Shown here: positions 37,585-48,866 of the stretch, piece by piece
How the letters are laid out: every line of letters begins with the position of its first letter
Numbering within the stretch: the first letter of the stretch is position 1
NCBI GenBank assembly: GCA_963691655.1
Contig: OY829328.1
Coordinates: 14,524,704 to 14,588,703, forward strand
Reading direction: 5' to 3'
DNA length: 64,000 bases
Source: Toxonevra muliebris
Lineage: Eukaryota > Arthropoda > Insecta > Diptera > Pallopteridae
Notes under the pieces: model-generated
Seen by the model: the letters and a program-made list of their open reading frames with translations, nothing else
Database searches by the model: none
Told to the model about the DNA's origin: nothing
Program-made: the position numbers and the translations under genes

Positions 37585-37960
37585 AAACATGGAAGGTCAC
37601 CACCATCATCATCAAAAGACTACAGACATACGTGAATCGCTACCTACGCTACAAACTGAAAAATTGATGGTCACGAAGTCCGAAAACCAAAATAGTGGTG
37701 GATAGGCCATACATTGAGGGAATCAAATAATAGCACGGCAAAACAGGTATTCGAAAGAAATCCTCAACATCATTGGAAGAAGCAGCGTCGCAGTGTAAAT
37801 CTTAGATCCAGCTAAAAAAAAACCTAGTAGCAGATAGAAGAAAATGGAATGCTATTGCCTATTTGCCCCACAAATGGTTAAATGGCATCAAGAAGAATTA
37901 GTCAAAAGTGGTTGTGAGAAAATCGGTGCATTTATTTCAAAATGAATTAATAAAACATAT
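37585..37960 (+). pseudogene. RTE-like reverse-transcriptase C-terminal fragment
   Basis: Shifted plus-strand frames read VTTIIIKRLQTYVNRYLRY, then WIGHTLRESNNSTAKQVFER and NPQHHWKKQRRSV, then WNAIAYLPHKWLNGIKKN. This order (KRLQxFINxCLRxI, then WIGHTLR...NPQG...RRGRP) closes RTE-type and related polymerases in animals. Many stops. It could derive from the same family as 10850-11400. Confidence 0.6.
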
Positions 37961-38111
37961 TCGTAATATTTAATTCTTTTGAATTTCAAAAAATAACGAT
38001 GGTGGTGAAACGGATAGAGTTATTTAAAATGTATGCGGGGAAGACTGGTTTATGAAGTTTGCAAGGGGTTAATTTCGTTTTACAGGAAAATTTTTGTTCT
38101 GGGAAGTTTAA

Positions 38112-39162
38112 CCCTTTCGTTGTTTTTGGCTAATATATTGCACAAAATTTTTTTCAGATTTCACTACATCTTATTTCAAACCTATCGAAAATTTTAAAAA
38201 TAAAAAATTATTTTCAAGCACGTTTTTTTTCTCTATAATTTAAGTTTGAGCAAAAACGGGAGTACAGTTTTTTTTTATTTGATTTTGAAAAACAGTCCAA
38301 ATTACATTTGTGTGAATTTACGAAGTGAGGTACTAAGTTTAAAATTTTGAGCAAGTGTATAAACTTTTTTTTTAATTATAATGGTTTAAAACAAAAGTTA
38401 AAACTCCATTTCATAATACAAAATTAATAACTTAAAAAAAAAGTTGTTAAAAAAAATAACAAGGTTCTGAAAGTGAATGCTGATAGAACTAAAGAAAAAA
38501 AATTATACGGGTCTCGGTGTTTTAAAAGTATACGTCAAATTTTTTTTTACGTAGGCCCAAATTTTGCTCATTTCTAACAGATTAAGTATAATAAACCATA
38601 AGATAACTTGTTAGTTTTGCATCAGAGCTTGTTTGTATGTTCAGAAATTTATAGTAGAATTTTCCGTAGAATATTTTCTTCCTACATATTAACCCTTTGG
38701 CAACCACCATTATGGGTCTTTTTTGCCTTTTTCGAAAAAGTTTCTTTTTTGACCCATTACGAGGGTTGATAGAGGGTTAATATGTTCGAGAAATATGTTG
38801 CCCATAAAATTTTACTATAGATCACCGAACAACAAAATTGACTTAATTTTAGTAAAAATAAACACAAATTCCAAAAATGTTTCAAATTTTCACCTTTTAT
38901 ACTTAGTGAACAATTGTGTTTTTAAAAGTATTTTCTAAACTAAAAATTTATTTTGCATTGCAAAATAAACCTTAGTCGTTTTTTCCGCACAAAAAATTTC
39001 AAAAATTAAAATTTTTTTCTCCTTTTGGTCATTGTAATGTACAAAATTCCAAAAGCTCTACAGCTTTTCCCAAAAACTTCTTTCACAATTTTTTTGATTT
39101 TTATTCTTAACAAAGTCCGAATCTACGAATATAAAAAACAAAAAAAAGTTGAGAAGAAAGGG
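38112..39162. mobile_element. piggyBac-like MITE flanked by TTAA
   Basis: TTAA at 38108-38111 and at 39163-39166 flank ends that start CCCTTTCGT and CCCTTTCTT (the right one reversed). A TTAA target and CCC-starting ends are the hallmark of piggyBac-type elements. The terminal match is short, about 8 of 9, so the outer boundary is probable rather than certain. The interior is AT-rich and non-coding. Confidence 0.5.
38693..38776. mobile_element. 84-bp TTAA-flanked palindromic MITE, nested
   Basis: TTAA at 38689-38692 and 38777-38780 flank CCCTTTGGCAACCACCATTA (left) and CCCTCTATCAACCCTCGTAA (right, reversed). Both continue TGGGTC. The unit lies inside the larger TTAA-flanked element. Confidence 0.65.
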
Positions 39163-39169
39163 TTAAACA

Positions 39170-42100
39170 GCTATATGATCCGTTCTAAAATTCACGGTTG
39201 AAAAAAAAACTACAGTGATAGAACTTGCAGCAAATCCATGTGAAAAAGAAAATGGACTGAAAGGTCTGAATGTGTACTTGCCGAAAGTACACTTAAACAT
39301 TATAATGTTTTAAACTGTCTTCCTGGCGAAGTTAGATCCTCTAAAAAACCAATCGCATTTAAAAAACTTTATAGACCCTCTAGAGCATGGTTTCTCAAAC
39401 TGTAGTCAGCACTGCAATTTTGTCACGCCAAGTGTTGCCACCAATGGCTAAGTTCAAATGTCATACCAACACAGCACTCTGGAGATGCAATTTATCCCGT
39501 TCAAGTTTTACTGTGAGCATTATAATCAGAAGCTGAGGAATCAGAACAGTTTAAGCTTTTGCCACATAATCTGCTAAAAGCTGTAAATACTGAAAGTAGT
39601 AATGGAAAAAAGTCTACTCAATCGGATAGGAGCTTTTTTTAACCCAGACATCGATTACCCTCATTTAGAAAGAATCATTTTTGATCAGTTGTAAGAATTT
39701 GAGCTTTTCATTTATTTCAGAGCCCCCATAGTTTCCTTAATGACCAAAATAATCAATCGCGAGATAGAGCCCAGGGCCAAATTGAAAACCAATCATGGCC
39801 AAACTCAATAACCTTTTATCATTAAAATTAGTAAAATAAAAAAATGTGCACTACTTATGCTAGAATTTGTTACAATTATGTTTCAATTGAATCACATTAA
39901 CCCCTGGAATTAACATGAACCTTTGTGTTTGAAATGCCTTTGGGAATAAGGTTCATCTATCACATTACTTATTGAGTTTTTGTTAGTTACATATTTTAAT
40001 TACTTAAATTTGCATAATACTTATGGTAAACATTTTTCAAAAGATTTTGTAATGGAAAGTGTTTATTTGAACATCAGAAACTATAAATTACATATTGAAA
40101 TTGGGAATGTTGAAAACATTTATACCATAACGAAAAGCGTATTACTGATACCTGCTCGTATATGCATTTGCAAGGAGGACAACGTCTCAGAGGTAAAAGT
40201 TGATTTGTGATAATAGCACATAAATCGTGGTCGTCATCATCGTCATCATCATCATTAACATTATCAGCATACTTAATCATCATTATAATCATTGCATCGT
40301 CGTCATCGTTGTCGTTGTCGCTGTTGTTGTTGTCTTTGTTGGATGCTCCACTCGCCTTATGGCATAATTTTGGAGTAACATCAAAATAACATGGAATAAA
40401 GCCAGATGCCAAATAAACAATTGCCCCTAGCAGCAACTTCTTTCAGTTAACGTAATAATATAAGATGTGCACAAAATTATCAGCAATAGCAACACCAGCA
40501 CCAACACCAGTACCACCAACAAAAATAACAGCAACAACTGCAACAACAACAACAACACAGACACAACCAATAAAAGAAACGGCTCGGAATGGCGGTGAAC
40601 GAATAAGATTGTGTCATAATAAGTCGTTCGCAGTTCAGTAAATATTTGAAAGGAGGAAGCTAAATCTAACTAACTAAACAATTTTTGATTATTCCTTAAA
40701 ATCACTAACTAACTAACTACTTAGATGCTATAGTAGCATTAGCAAGTGGTGCTGGTGTTGCTTTCGGTTGCTGTTGTTGCTGGGGTCATCGCACAGCAGG
40801 TCATAAGCCTGCCTGCCTGCTTGCCTGTCTCAAGTAAATACATAATATTAGTAAATTAATTGTATGAAAAAACAAAACAAAACAAAACAAAAAAAAAAAA
40901 AAAACAATAGTGAGCAACAGAAGCAACAAAAACCCACTGAACCAGTACACGATCATGTCGCGCATTCGGATGAAAACAACAAAGGAAAAGGAATTTGCAA
41001 GTATAAAATTTATTAATTCGCACAGGTATAAAATTGTTTTTTCTTTTATATATTACATACTTATGTTATATATTCAATTATATACACGAGCTTACTTATA
41101 TGAAAATGAAAAATTTGTTCTTTTGATTTACTTTAAGTACTTCTCTAATTGTGTGTTCTTAATTTAACAAACGATTTTTTTAACACTCTGCTATTTAGGG
41201 TTAAAATCCTTATTCTAAGCAACAACTAACAGTTATGATATTTATATCTCTTCTAGATAGACTAAATGCCTGCGTTAACCCGGAAATTGCAAAGAGCATC
41301 GATAGGGCGCTTATTGAATCAATAAACGAGGCGTGAAGGGAATTAACTATCCTATTTCGAAAACGCAAGTGACCGCACAGTGTTGCGCTTTTGCCGCATT
41401 GAAAACGTCACATATAAAAACTAAAATAGGAATTATGATTTTTTTTTTTTTGCAGTTTAATAACTATTAAATTAAATATAGGGCATACTGAAATTAAAAT
41501 AGCGGTGCGCTGATGAAAACAAATAACTTTTAACCAAATTAATTAATTTTTCAATATCAAACATTTCTGAATTAGTTTCATTTTATTAAATTTTTCTGAT
41601 TTTACTTCTTCTTCTTCTTCTTTATTGTGTTATTTGACAGACTGAAAACGCAACAGGCTACGTTTTCGATACATTCAAAGAGGGGAAGTGCGAATGTTCG
41701 AAAAAAATAACGATACGAATATATGGCGCTTTATTGGATCTATTTCAAAAATGCTGTTTAATCTCCATTAATTTCCATAATCAGGGACGGCAGATAATAT
41801 GGGTATGGTCAGGCCCGACGAGAGGGGGGTGGGTCGGGTGGGACTCCCACCGGGCCCGTCTAAAAACAATTACAAACCATGAAAATTATTTATCGGATTA
41901 ATCATCTATCAATCATGAAGACATTTTGCAGACGGGTTCAGGCTCTGTATTCAAAAAATTTTTGTTATGTAGAATAGGAAAAAATCTTTATACAACGAAT
42001 TTGCTCATGCCTGATTTGTTTGAAAAGCTCCAGAATATCGGACTGAATTCAAGAGGTTTCATAAATATATCTGTCGACCAGCGTGAGTCGTTGATAAGTA

Positions 42101-42480
42101 TTAAAAAAATAATAATAATAAAAATAAAATTTTTTTTTAATATACCACGTTTTTCAAACGAACTGAAAAGTAAAAGCAAGATTCCAGAGTGACCCTGTTT
42201 GAATGAAGGAAGTGTTTCTGTTCTCTGTGGACTTAAAACGTTTTTGAGATCAACAATCTTGCTAGATCATCTCAACGAAATTTCTATTTTATATGTATAT
42301 TCCGACATTAATGACACTCGATTTGAAGTATCTGATAAATAACTTTATTTCGACAAATGCGAACTGCAGCGTTAATATAAATAAATTCGATGATTTTATA
42401 GTTTTTATCGCTGCAAAATTCTCGGCATAGACGAGTGGCTTCACATTACCCTACGAAAATTAGTATAGAGGCGTCAAACC
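39170..42480. other. Non-coding stretch with triplet repeats
   Basis: Contains an ATC/GTC/TTG triplet tract at 40226-40345 and CAACAACAAC/ACCAGC runs at 40480-40560. Asp-, Ser- or Ile-rich frames across the tract are repeat artefacts. Poly-A at about 40890. A G/C-rich patch (GGGTCGGGTGGGACTCCCAC) at 41832 looks like a transposon edge but has no partner in the window. Confidence 0.45.
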
Positions 42481-42499
42481 GCACGATCTAGGTGACCAA

Positions 42500-43250
42500 A
42501 TCACTGGTCAGAAACGTGATATAAATTGCTCCCTAAACTCATTTCTCAACACATGTAACGCAGACTTGCTAAAACCCCACGACGACCATTGCATTCTGTG
42601 TAAACGAAATAAAATTCGAAAGCATAAAACGATATCGCCATCTTTAAAAAATGCAGACCGATGATTCCGCCGGCCCATAAACCGCACCAAACAGTGAATT
42701 TTACTGGACGCATGGGCAAATTTGGTTGTTGAACGAGCTGTATTTTATACGCCTTAAGGCTTAAGTCGAGTATTACAATCCCAATTGCTACGAAAGACCG
42801 ACATGGACAAAGGCTGGCATGGACAAATCAAGGTATTCTTCAACACTGGCGGCTACGGCTTCAATATTTTCCTCCGTTTGTAGTCTACGTACACTTGTAG
42901 GTGGATTGATATCCAATAGCGCAAAGTTGGTGCGAAATTTTGTTACTACGGCTTGAATTGCTTGGTCAGTAGGCCGATTATGACGATCATAAAATGGTCG
43001 AAATGAGCAAAAAAATCATTTTCCACAGAGCACTAATTTTGATAATAAAATTCAATAACTTATAAGCATTTTTCGGGTGTAAGTTTTTCCATGATGAAAT
43101 GGCAATGCTAATTGAGTATATTTGGCTTCGACATAATGTAAGAATTATGTATAAGGGGACTATAAAAAATTCTGTACTGAAAAACCAAACAGCAATAAAA
43201 TCACCCTGTTGTACATAGTAGTAAGTCATTCACCATTTGATGTGTAAGGA
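42500..43250 (-). pseudogene. Degenerate Tc/mariner-like transposase
   Basis: The minus strand from about 42970 to 42800 reads RPTDQAIQAVVTKFRTNFAL, then NPPTSVRRLQTEENIEAVAA, a DNA-binding linker well known from insect Tc/mariner-like transposases. Further down, VRFMGRRNHRSAFFKDGD (42690-42630) resembles the core WCGLxAGGIIGPYFFKD with frame damage. The upstream piece at 43229-42987 may be the first helix-turn-helix region. It has several frameshifts, with no intact catalytic triad and no ends found. Confidence 0.65.
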
Positions 43251-43259
43251 GTCAAATTA

Positions 43260-45400
43260 TCGCACAGTGTTATTATCGTGGTATTATTTAATCGAATGAG
43301 CAAATTTTCGGATACTTTTGGGAGTGTCTCCTGGCATTTTGAGATCTGAAAGTTCAACCAATCTTATTTTTAATGTCAAAACAAAGTGTATATTTGAAAC
43401 AAAGTTTAACCGAGACATTTGAGGTATGCATCGGAGCAACAGAAAAAAAGTCCTTACGCTAAGGCTTTTAATTTAGTTGAAGAGTACCAAGAAATATCTA
43501 GAATGTGCTAAACTACGCCATAAGTTGACAGTAGATATTTGGTGATTAAGCAAAAAGGAACTTTTGTAATGTTTTGGTGCAACTAAAGAGATCGAGCAGA
43601 TGAAAAACTAACGATTACTTATAAGTTATCAGATACCATGTTTAATTCTCTGGAAAGCATTTTTTCATTCGTTTTTGTCTTGGTTTCAATTTTCAGTCTA
43701 AGTCTTAAACACTCGACGAAAAAATGCACAAAGTTGCTGGAAAGTATTTCGAAGAGCCGGAACCGCTAAAAACCTTGCTTGGCTTATTATTCAATTTGAA
43801 TTTGATCAAGGTTTTTTGGGGCTATGAAGGAGTTCTAAACACATTTCCGGACACAATACCAGCAAAAAAAAAAACACAAAATTAAAAAAAGACAAATCTT
43901 AGCTTTTTAAACCATATGCCTGATATTTCTTCACACTGAAAAAGTGCTCACTGAAAGAGTGCTCAGGCTAAAGTTAAGGGAAGTGGTCTGAAAATCTGGG
44001 CCAAAATTTGGCATTTATTGAATTTTATTTATTTTACACAAAGATATATAAAATTTATCTTATTTAAGTACTAAACAACGTAATAATTTTAACAATTTGA
44101 TTTTAGAACGAGTGATATAATATGTACGTACCAATTAAGAAATTAATTAATTAAAAATTACTCTTCTTGTATCCACCCATTTTGAGCTATTCCTCTAGTT
44201 CTTCTATGAAAAAGAGACGACATATCTGAATGGATGAATTCAATTTCTTCTTTATTTTTCGTAGTTTTTACATTAGTTAGGTACTGCTACTCCGCTCCTC
44301 TAGACAATTGTACTAACGTCACAAAAAGCTGTGTACTTCAGACAGAATTCAAGATTGTTCTTCTTGAGAGGAAGGGAGCTCGGCATTCTTTTTCTTACAG
44401 AGAAAAGTCCATAAGCTCCAGACTTCCACATACGCAGTCGTCTCTGGTTTTCTAATATCTGTTGGTAGTTTCCTTGGTCTAAATTTGATTTTAATAATTC
44501 TTTGGCAATAGAACAACACACGATAACCTTGTTGACTTTAGCTAGACTTCTGCATTATTTTGGGAAATGTGTGATTTTTTTGTTCCAGGACCTACTCTAA
44601 TATTCAACAAGGAACATTTTCTAGGAAAACAACTTTTTTCTGTCGGGTATTTCTGAAAAATGAGGCCATACAACTACATTTTTAAGGAGACAGTTCAAAG
44701 ATAGAAGAAATGTGTTAATACAAGAATTGTTTTTCTCATTATGTTGATTAGGTTGAAATTTTTTGTTGCACTGTGATCAATGCCAATTATTTCTTTTTTG
44801 CTGTATGTAAGGCTTCAATTTAAATCTGGGATAAGCTTATTCGAATTTGTTGCAGAAAAGATTCGAACACGAGAAAATTTAAATTTTTGAATTCAACCGA
44901 ATTACAACAAGAAGATGAAGAAAATTCGTAATTTCGAAGTCAATAGACTGAGGTGAAGCGATGAAATTGAAATAAATTCACAAGCAAAAATATATAAAAA
45001 ATAAAAGAAATACATTTATTCGATTGTTTCTGTGAGGCTCTTACAAGAAAAAGAAAATGCTGCATCAGTGATGAAATAAAAATGAATTACTAATGAATTA
45101 ATGAATACTACTAATGCCTCTTATTTTTTGGCATGGGCTTGGCAGACCGCTATTGGCGTATAAGTTTCCTTGACTTTTTTCCATGCCTTTCATGGCATCC
45201 AATGCCACCGATACATAGAAAAATTACGATGGCACAATTTGTGGCATAGATCCTAAAATACTAAAGTTAGGATTTGTTCGAAAATTTCGATTGCAAAGGA
45301 TTTCATAATTGTGGACCGATATCGTTGTTAAGCTTGCTCTATTTTCAATACTTACATGCTATAATCAAGACATATCGATACAAAATGATGGCGTTTTGCA
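43260..45400. other. Non-coding stretch
   Basis: AT-rich. Two short overlapping frames at 44234-44521, one per strand, are noted under findings. It may include the far end of the Tent5 3' untranslated region, but no cleavage site can be chosen. Confidence 0.4.
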
Positions 45401-47637
45401 CAAGTTCATAGGTATCTTAAATTTTTTTAAATAAAAAACTTTTTTATTTTATTTTTATTGTTTTTATAATTTTTTTGTATTTATTTAATTAGATTTTTTG
45501 TGTTTATGATTGTATAGCTCACAAAAAAATTCTCTTTATTTATTTATGTATATATACAAATCTCAATTAAAGTTTCATTGATTTGCTTTTTAAATTACAA
45601 GTAAATAACTGTTTGCTAGTTTATTTTATTACTTAAATATTTGATTATTTATTTTTCATTATTAAATTATGCATAATATTTATAATAATAAGTATATGGT
45701 GTATATTATTTGAATTTTAACAATATATGTAAATATATAAAAAAAATTTATAATTAAAAAATTAAAAAAAGAAAAAGAAAAATCAAGGAAACAAAATAAG
45801 TTTTTTTTTTTTATTATGTTTTGTTTTTCATTTGTGTTTTTTTTTTATTTACTTTCACTTTACAATAAAAATTAGGACTAAATATTTTTCTTTAAAACTA
45901 CATATTTTATATGAATGAAATGTACAAAGAAATAAACGAAAAAAAAAAATAGAAAATATTAAAAAACTAAGTGTACATTATTTATGGTTTACAATTACAG
46001 TATTTGAAGTAAATTTCCTTTTTCTTTATTTATTAAATATATTAACTTTTAATTTTTTATAAAAAAAAAGTCAGCTTCGACACAGTTAAATGAATTTAGA
46101 CTGGTTTTGAATTTTATTCTTCGGGTGTGTTTAGTTTTTTGTTGTTTATCGCTCATTCAGAAGAAAATCCATTCTTCAATAGGGGGATTCTTCAAGTCTA
46201 GCAAGTGCCCTTGCACAGCGCAATAATATCAAAAATTGCCAAACTTGGCAATCTGTGCAATGAATCAGCAACAAAACTGCTTGCTATTCTTGCATCATGC
46301 AAGGGTATATGCTGAATTCAGAGAATCCCCTTAATGTAAATTGGTTGACAGACACCTAACTGTTGAAGTTGGCTGCGCTTAATCTATTTTAATTTAATAA
46401 AAATTAATTTTCACATACAACTACGGTTTTTTTTTTTTGTATTTTTTGTAGTTTTGTTTTATTTTGTTTTTACTTTCATTAAATTCCAAAAATTCAAATT
46501 CAAATGAAAAAATAAAAATTTAAAAATTGTTGTTCTGCTGAAATATATCTGTTTTATTGTGTATTTGTTGTCGTGGCATTTTTGTAAAATTTCCAAAATA
46601 ATTTGATTTTCTTGCAGTTTTAAAGACATTTTTTGTTTTGATAAGAGACCAATAAAAAAAAGAAAAAAAACAAAAATATAAATTTTTTAAAAACTATTAG
46701 GAGGATTTTCATAAAAATTATTGTTTCTGTCTTTCATAAAGTTGTAAATTGTAATTCTCTTCGCTATTTTGTTTTTAGTTTTGTTTTTGACACTCTATAA
46801 AAAAAAAATTATCATTCTTAATTGTTATCACCAAGCAAAATTTTAGTTTTTATTCAATTCAATTTCAATAAAAATAAATTTGCGAAAGCTGCAGGTTTTC
46901 AATATTCTTTTTCTTGTTTTAAATGTATGTACATTTGTTGTTTTCAATTTGTTTCTTTTATTTGTTGTGTTTGTTTTGTTGCAAATATTTGCAAAAAATT
47001 TTTTTTTTGTTATCTTATTTTTACAATTAGTTTACAATGAGATATTATGTATTATTATTACTTTTTTTTATTTATTTATTTTTTTTTTTTCATTTTAATA
47101 AAATAATAATAATAATTTTTTTTTTCATTTCGTGTTTTGTTGTTTTTGTTGCTGTTTTTACGCTGTCATGATGACTTCCGTTTGTATTTTCATATTTGTA
47201 AGTATTTAAAATAACTTCAATTTTCATTATCAGTAAGTTTTCTCATTGACAATGAAATATTTGTTGTGTTAACGTTCGTTAATTTATTTTATTGAAAGTG
47301 ATGAAAGAGACACATACTACATATAGATAGAAAGATAAATGTACTAATTATTTACAACAAGTTCTAAAATTGTTTTTGGAATTTTCATTTTCATTTGAAT
47401 ATATGCAAAAGTATGTATGCATGTATATTTATTGTATTTTATATTATTTAGTATTTTGCATTTATTTAATTAAAACAATCATTCATTCATTCCTTAGTAA
47501 AAATTTCGCACTTTGACGATTTCACAATTTATTCATTATAATTGACAAACGGAAATCAAAAATATATATAAAATGAAATAAAATAAAAGAAAAACTATTT
47601 TTTTTTCTCTGCTCTCTCGGGCAAGTGTTCTTTTGTT

Positions 47638-47669
<32 letters not shown>

Positions 47670-48284
47670 TTAATGAAAAAATAAAATCATTTTGTATTAA
47701 GAAAGTTATTGCATACACAGTGGGTACACATGTTTATAAACATGCATAGTTTGGAAACATTTTTAGCATAGAAACATGCATAGCTTATAAACATGTATAG
47801 ATAAAATCATATTATGCATGTATTATCGCACCACCACTCCATCGAAGAGGAAGAATTTGTGTTGTTGTAAAGGGAAAAGTCTAATCTAATCAATTTGGAG
47901 TTTAGATTCAATTCTAAAATATGTACGTTATCGCATTGTATGTTGATATTTTAGACACAAATATATAAGTATGTTTTGTATATAAGTAAATATGTATGTA
48001 GGTATTGAGCCAACGCTAGAGAGAGAGAGAGGGAGAAAATGACAGAATTTTACTCTATACTTCTATTCAAAATACTTTGTTGATTTTCTAGCGCACTTTT
48101 TACTAGAACACTATTCTAGGGAAGTTTAATATAAGTTTTTGAATTTTGCAGATTTTCTTCCTTTCTCTCTCTCTGTCTTTCATCTCGTTCATATTCCACT
48201 CTCATTGACGTTACTAATGATAAATCAGCCTATAAGTTGCCTATATAAGTTGTTGTCTCCAGTGCCTTGCATCGGAGAGCATAA
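45400..48284 (-). other. Probable Tent5 3' untranslated region and downstream flank
   Basis: Extremely A/T-rich sequence immediately after the extended Tent5 reading frame, with many possible AATAAA signals on the minus strand (for example the TTTATT runs around 47040-47080). Homopolymer T runs create the Phe-rich open frames on the plus strand; these are not genes. Where the transcript ends cannot be told from sequence. It contains the MITE at 46181-46332. Confidence 0.4.
46181..46332. mobile_element. Palindromic MITE in the Tent5 3' flank
   Basis: AGGGGGATTCTTC at the left pairs with AAGGGGATTCTCT from the right. AAGTGCCCTTGCA/ATACCCTTGCA motifs also pair. The unit is 152 bp, with no coding capacity. 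Confidence 0.65.
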
Positions 48285-48866
48285 TCACCTTCCCCCAGTG
48301 TAGTTGTTGCTGTGGGACTCTTCTATTCCACTAAATGTAGTGGTGTTGGTGGTGTTGTGATTTGAAACATTAATATATGTATTGGGTCCAAGCAGCAAAG
48401 TGCTAGGCGGCGAACCATCATTGGGAAAGAAATAGGCAAATTCACCGCTGAATTGATCAGTTTTATGATGTTCAGCTCCTCCATCAGTGGTGTGGTTGTT
48501 GTTGCTGCTGACGGTGGAGTACAATTTCAGATCGTTGATTTGTTGCTGAGTTAAGAGAATATTCCCTGCTACGGCTGTTGAGAAAGTAGTCGAGGGTGTG
48601 GTTTGGTGATGATGCTGCTGCTGATTATGGTGATACATCACTTTTTGCTGTTGAGTTGGTGGGACTGACGAAGTGATGTCAATTGCCAGATTATTGGTGA
48701 TATTGGGGTTGTAATAGAAAAAGGGGGCATTATTAATATTTGCTGTGAGAGTGAGCTGTTTGGGGGTAATCGATCGATAGGGGATTGTCGATGGAATCGT
48801 GGTGTTGTCTGTTGGGACTGTGGTTGCTGCTGCTTCAGTGGATGTTATTGTTGGTAGTACATTTAA
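48285..48866 (-). CDS. In-frame C-terminal extension of Tent5 beyond the TGA
   Basis: After the TGA at 48869-48867 the Tent5 frame stays open for 193 sense codons, to a second TGA at 48287-48285. I checked each codon of the first 76; none is a stop. The peptide begins LNVLPTITSTEAAATTVPTD and passes YRSITPKQLTLT and NNAPFFYYNPNI. It ends with His/Gln- and Asn/Thr-rich sequence (HHNQQQHHHQ, NVSNHNTTNTTT, EESHSNNYTGGR). This composition fits a fast-evolving fly protein tail rather than the A/T-rich sequence that follows. It could be reached by readthrough of the UGA (next base U). It could also be reached by splicing out 48874-48743, a 132-nt segment with GTACGT at its start and a pyrimidine-rich CTCACAG at its end, which keeps the frame. 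Neither is proven. Confidence 0.6.
   Translation of the reverse strand, partial: LNVLPTITSTEAAATTVPTDNTTIPSTIPYRSITPKQLTLTANINNAPFFYYNPNITNNLAIDITSSVPPTQQQKVMYHHNQQQHHHQTTPSTTFSTAVAGNILLTQQQINDLKLYSTVSSNNNHTTDGGAEHHKTDQFSGEFAYFFPNDGSPPSTLLLGPNTYINVSNHNTTNTTTFSGIEESHSNNYTGGR

Noticed and set aside
40074..40436. 120-codon Asp-rich frame on the minus strand and Ser-rich frame on the plus strand
   Set aside because: Both are translations of an ATC/GTC triplet repeat tract and have no domain or splice context.
46822..47098. Phe-rich membrane-like frames
   Set aside because: Homopolymer T runs in the Tent5 3' flank yield Phe/Leu-rich frames by chance.
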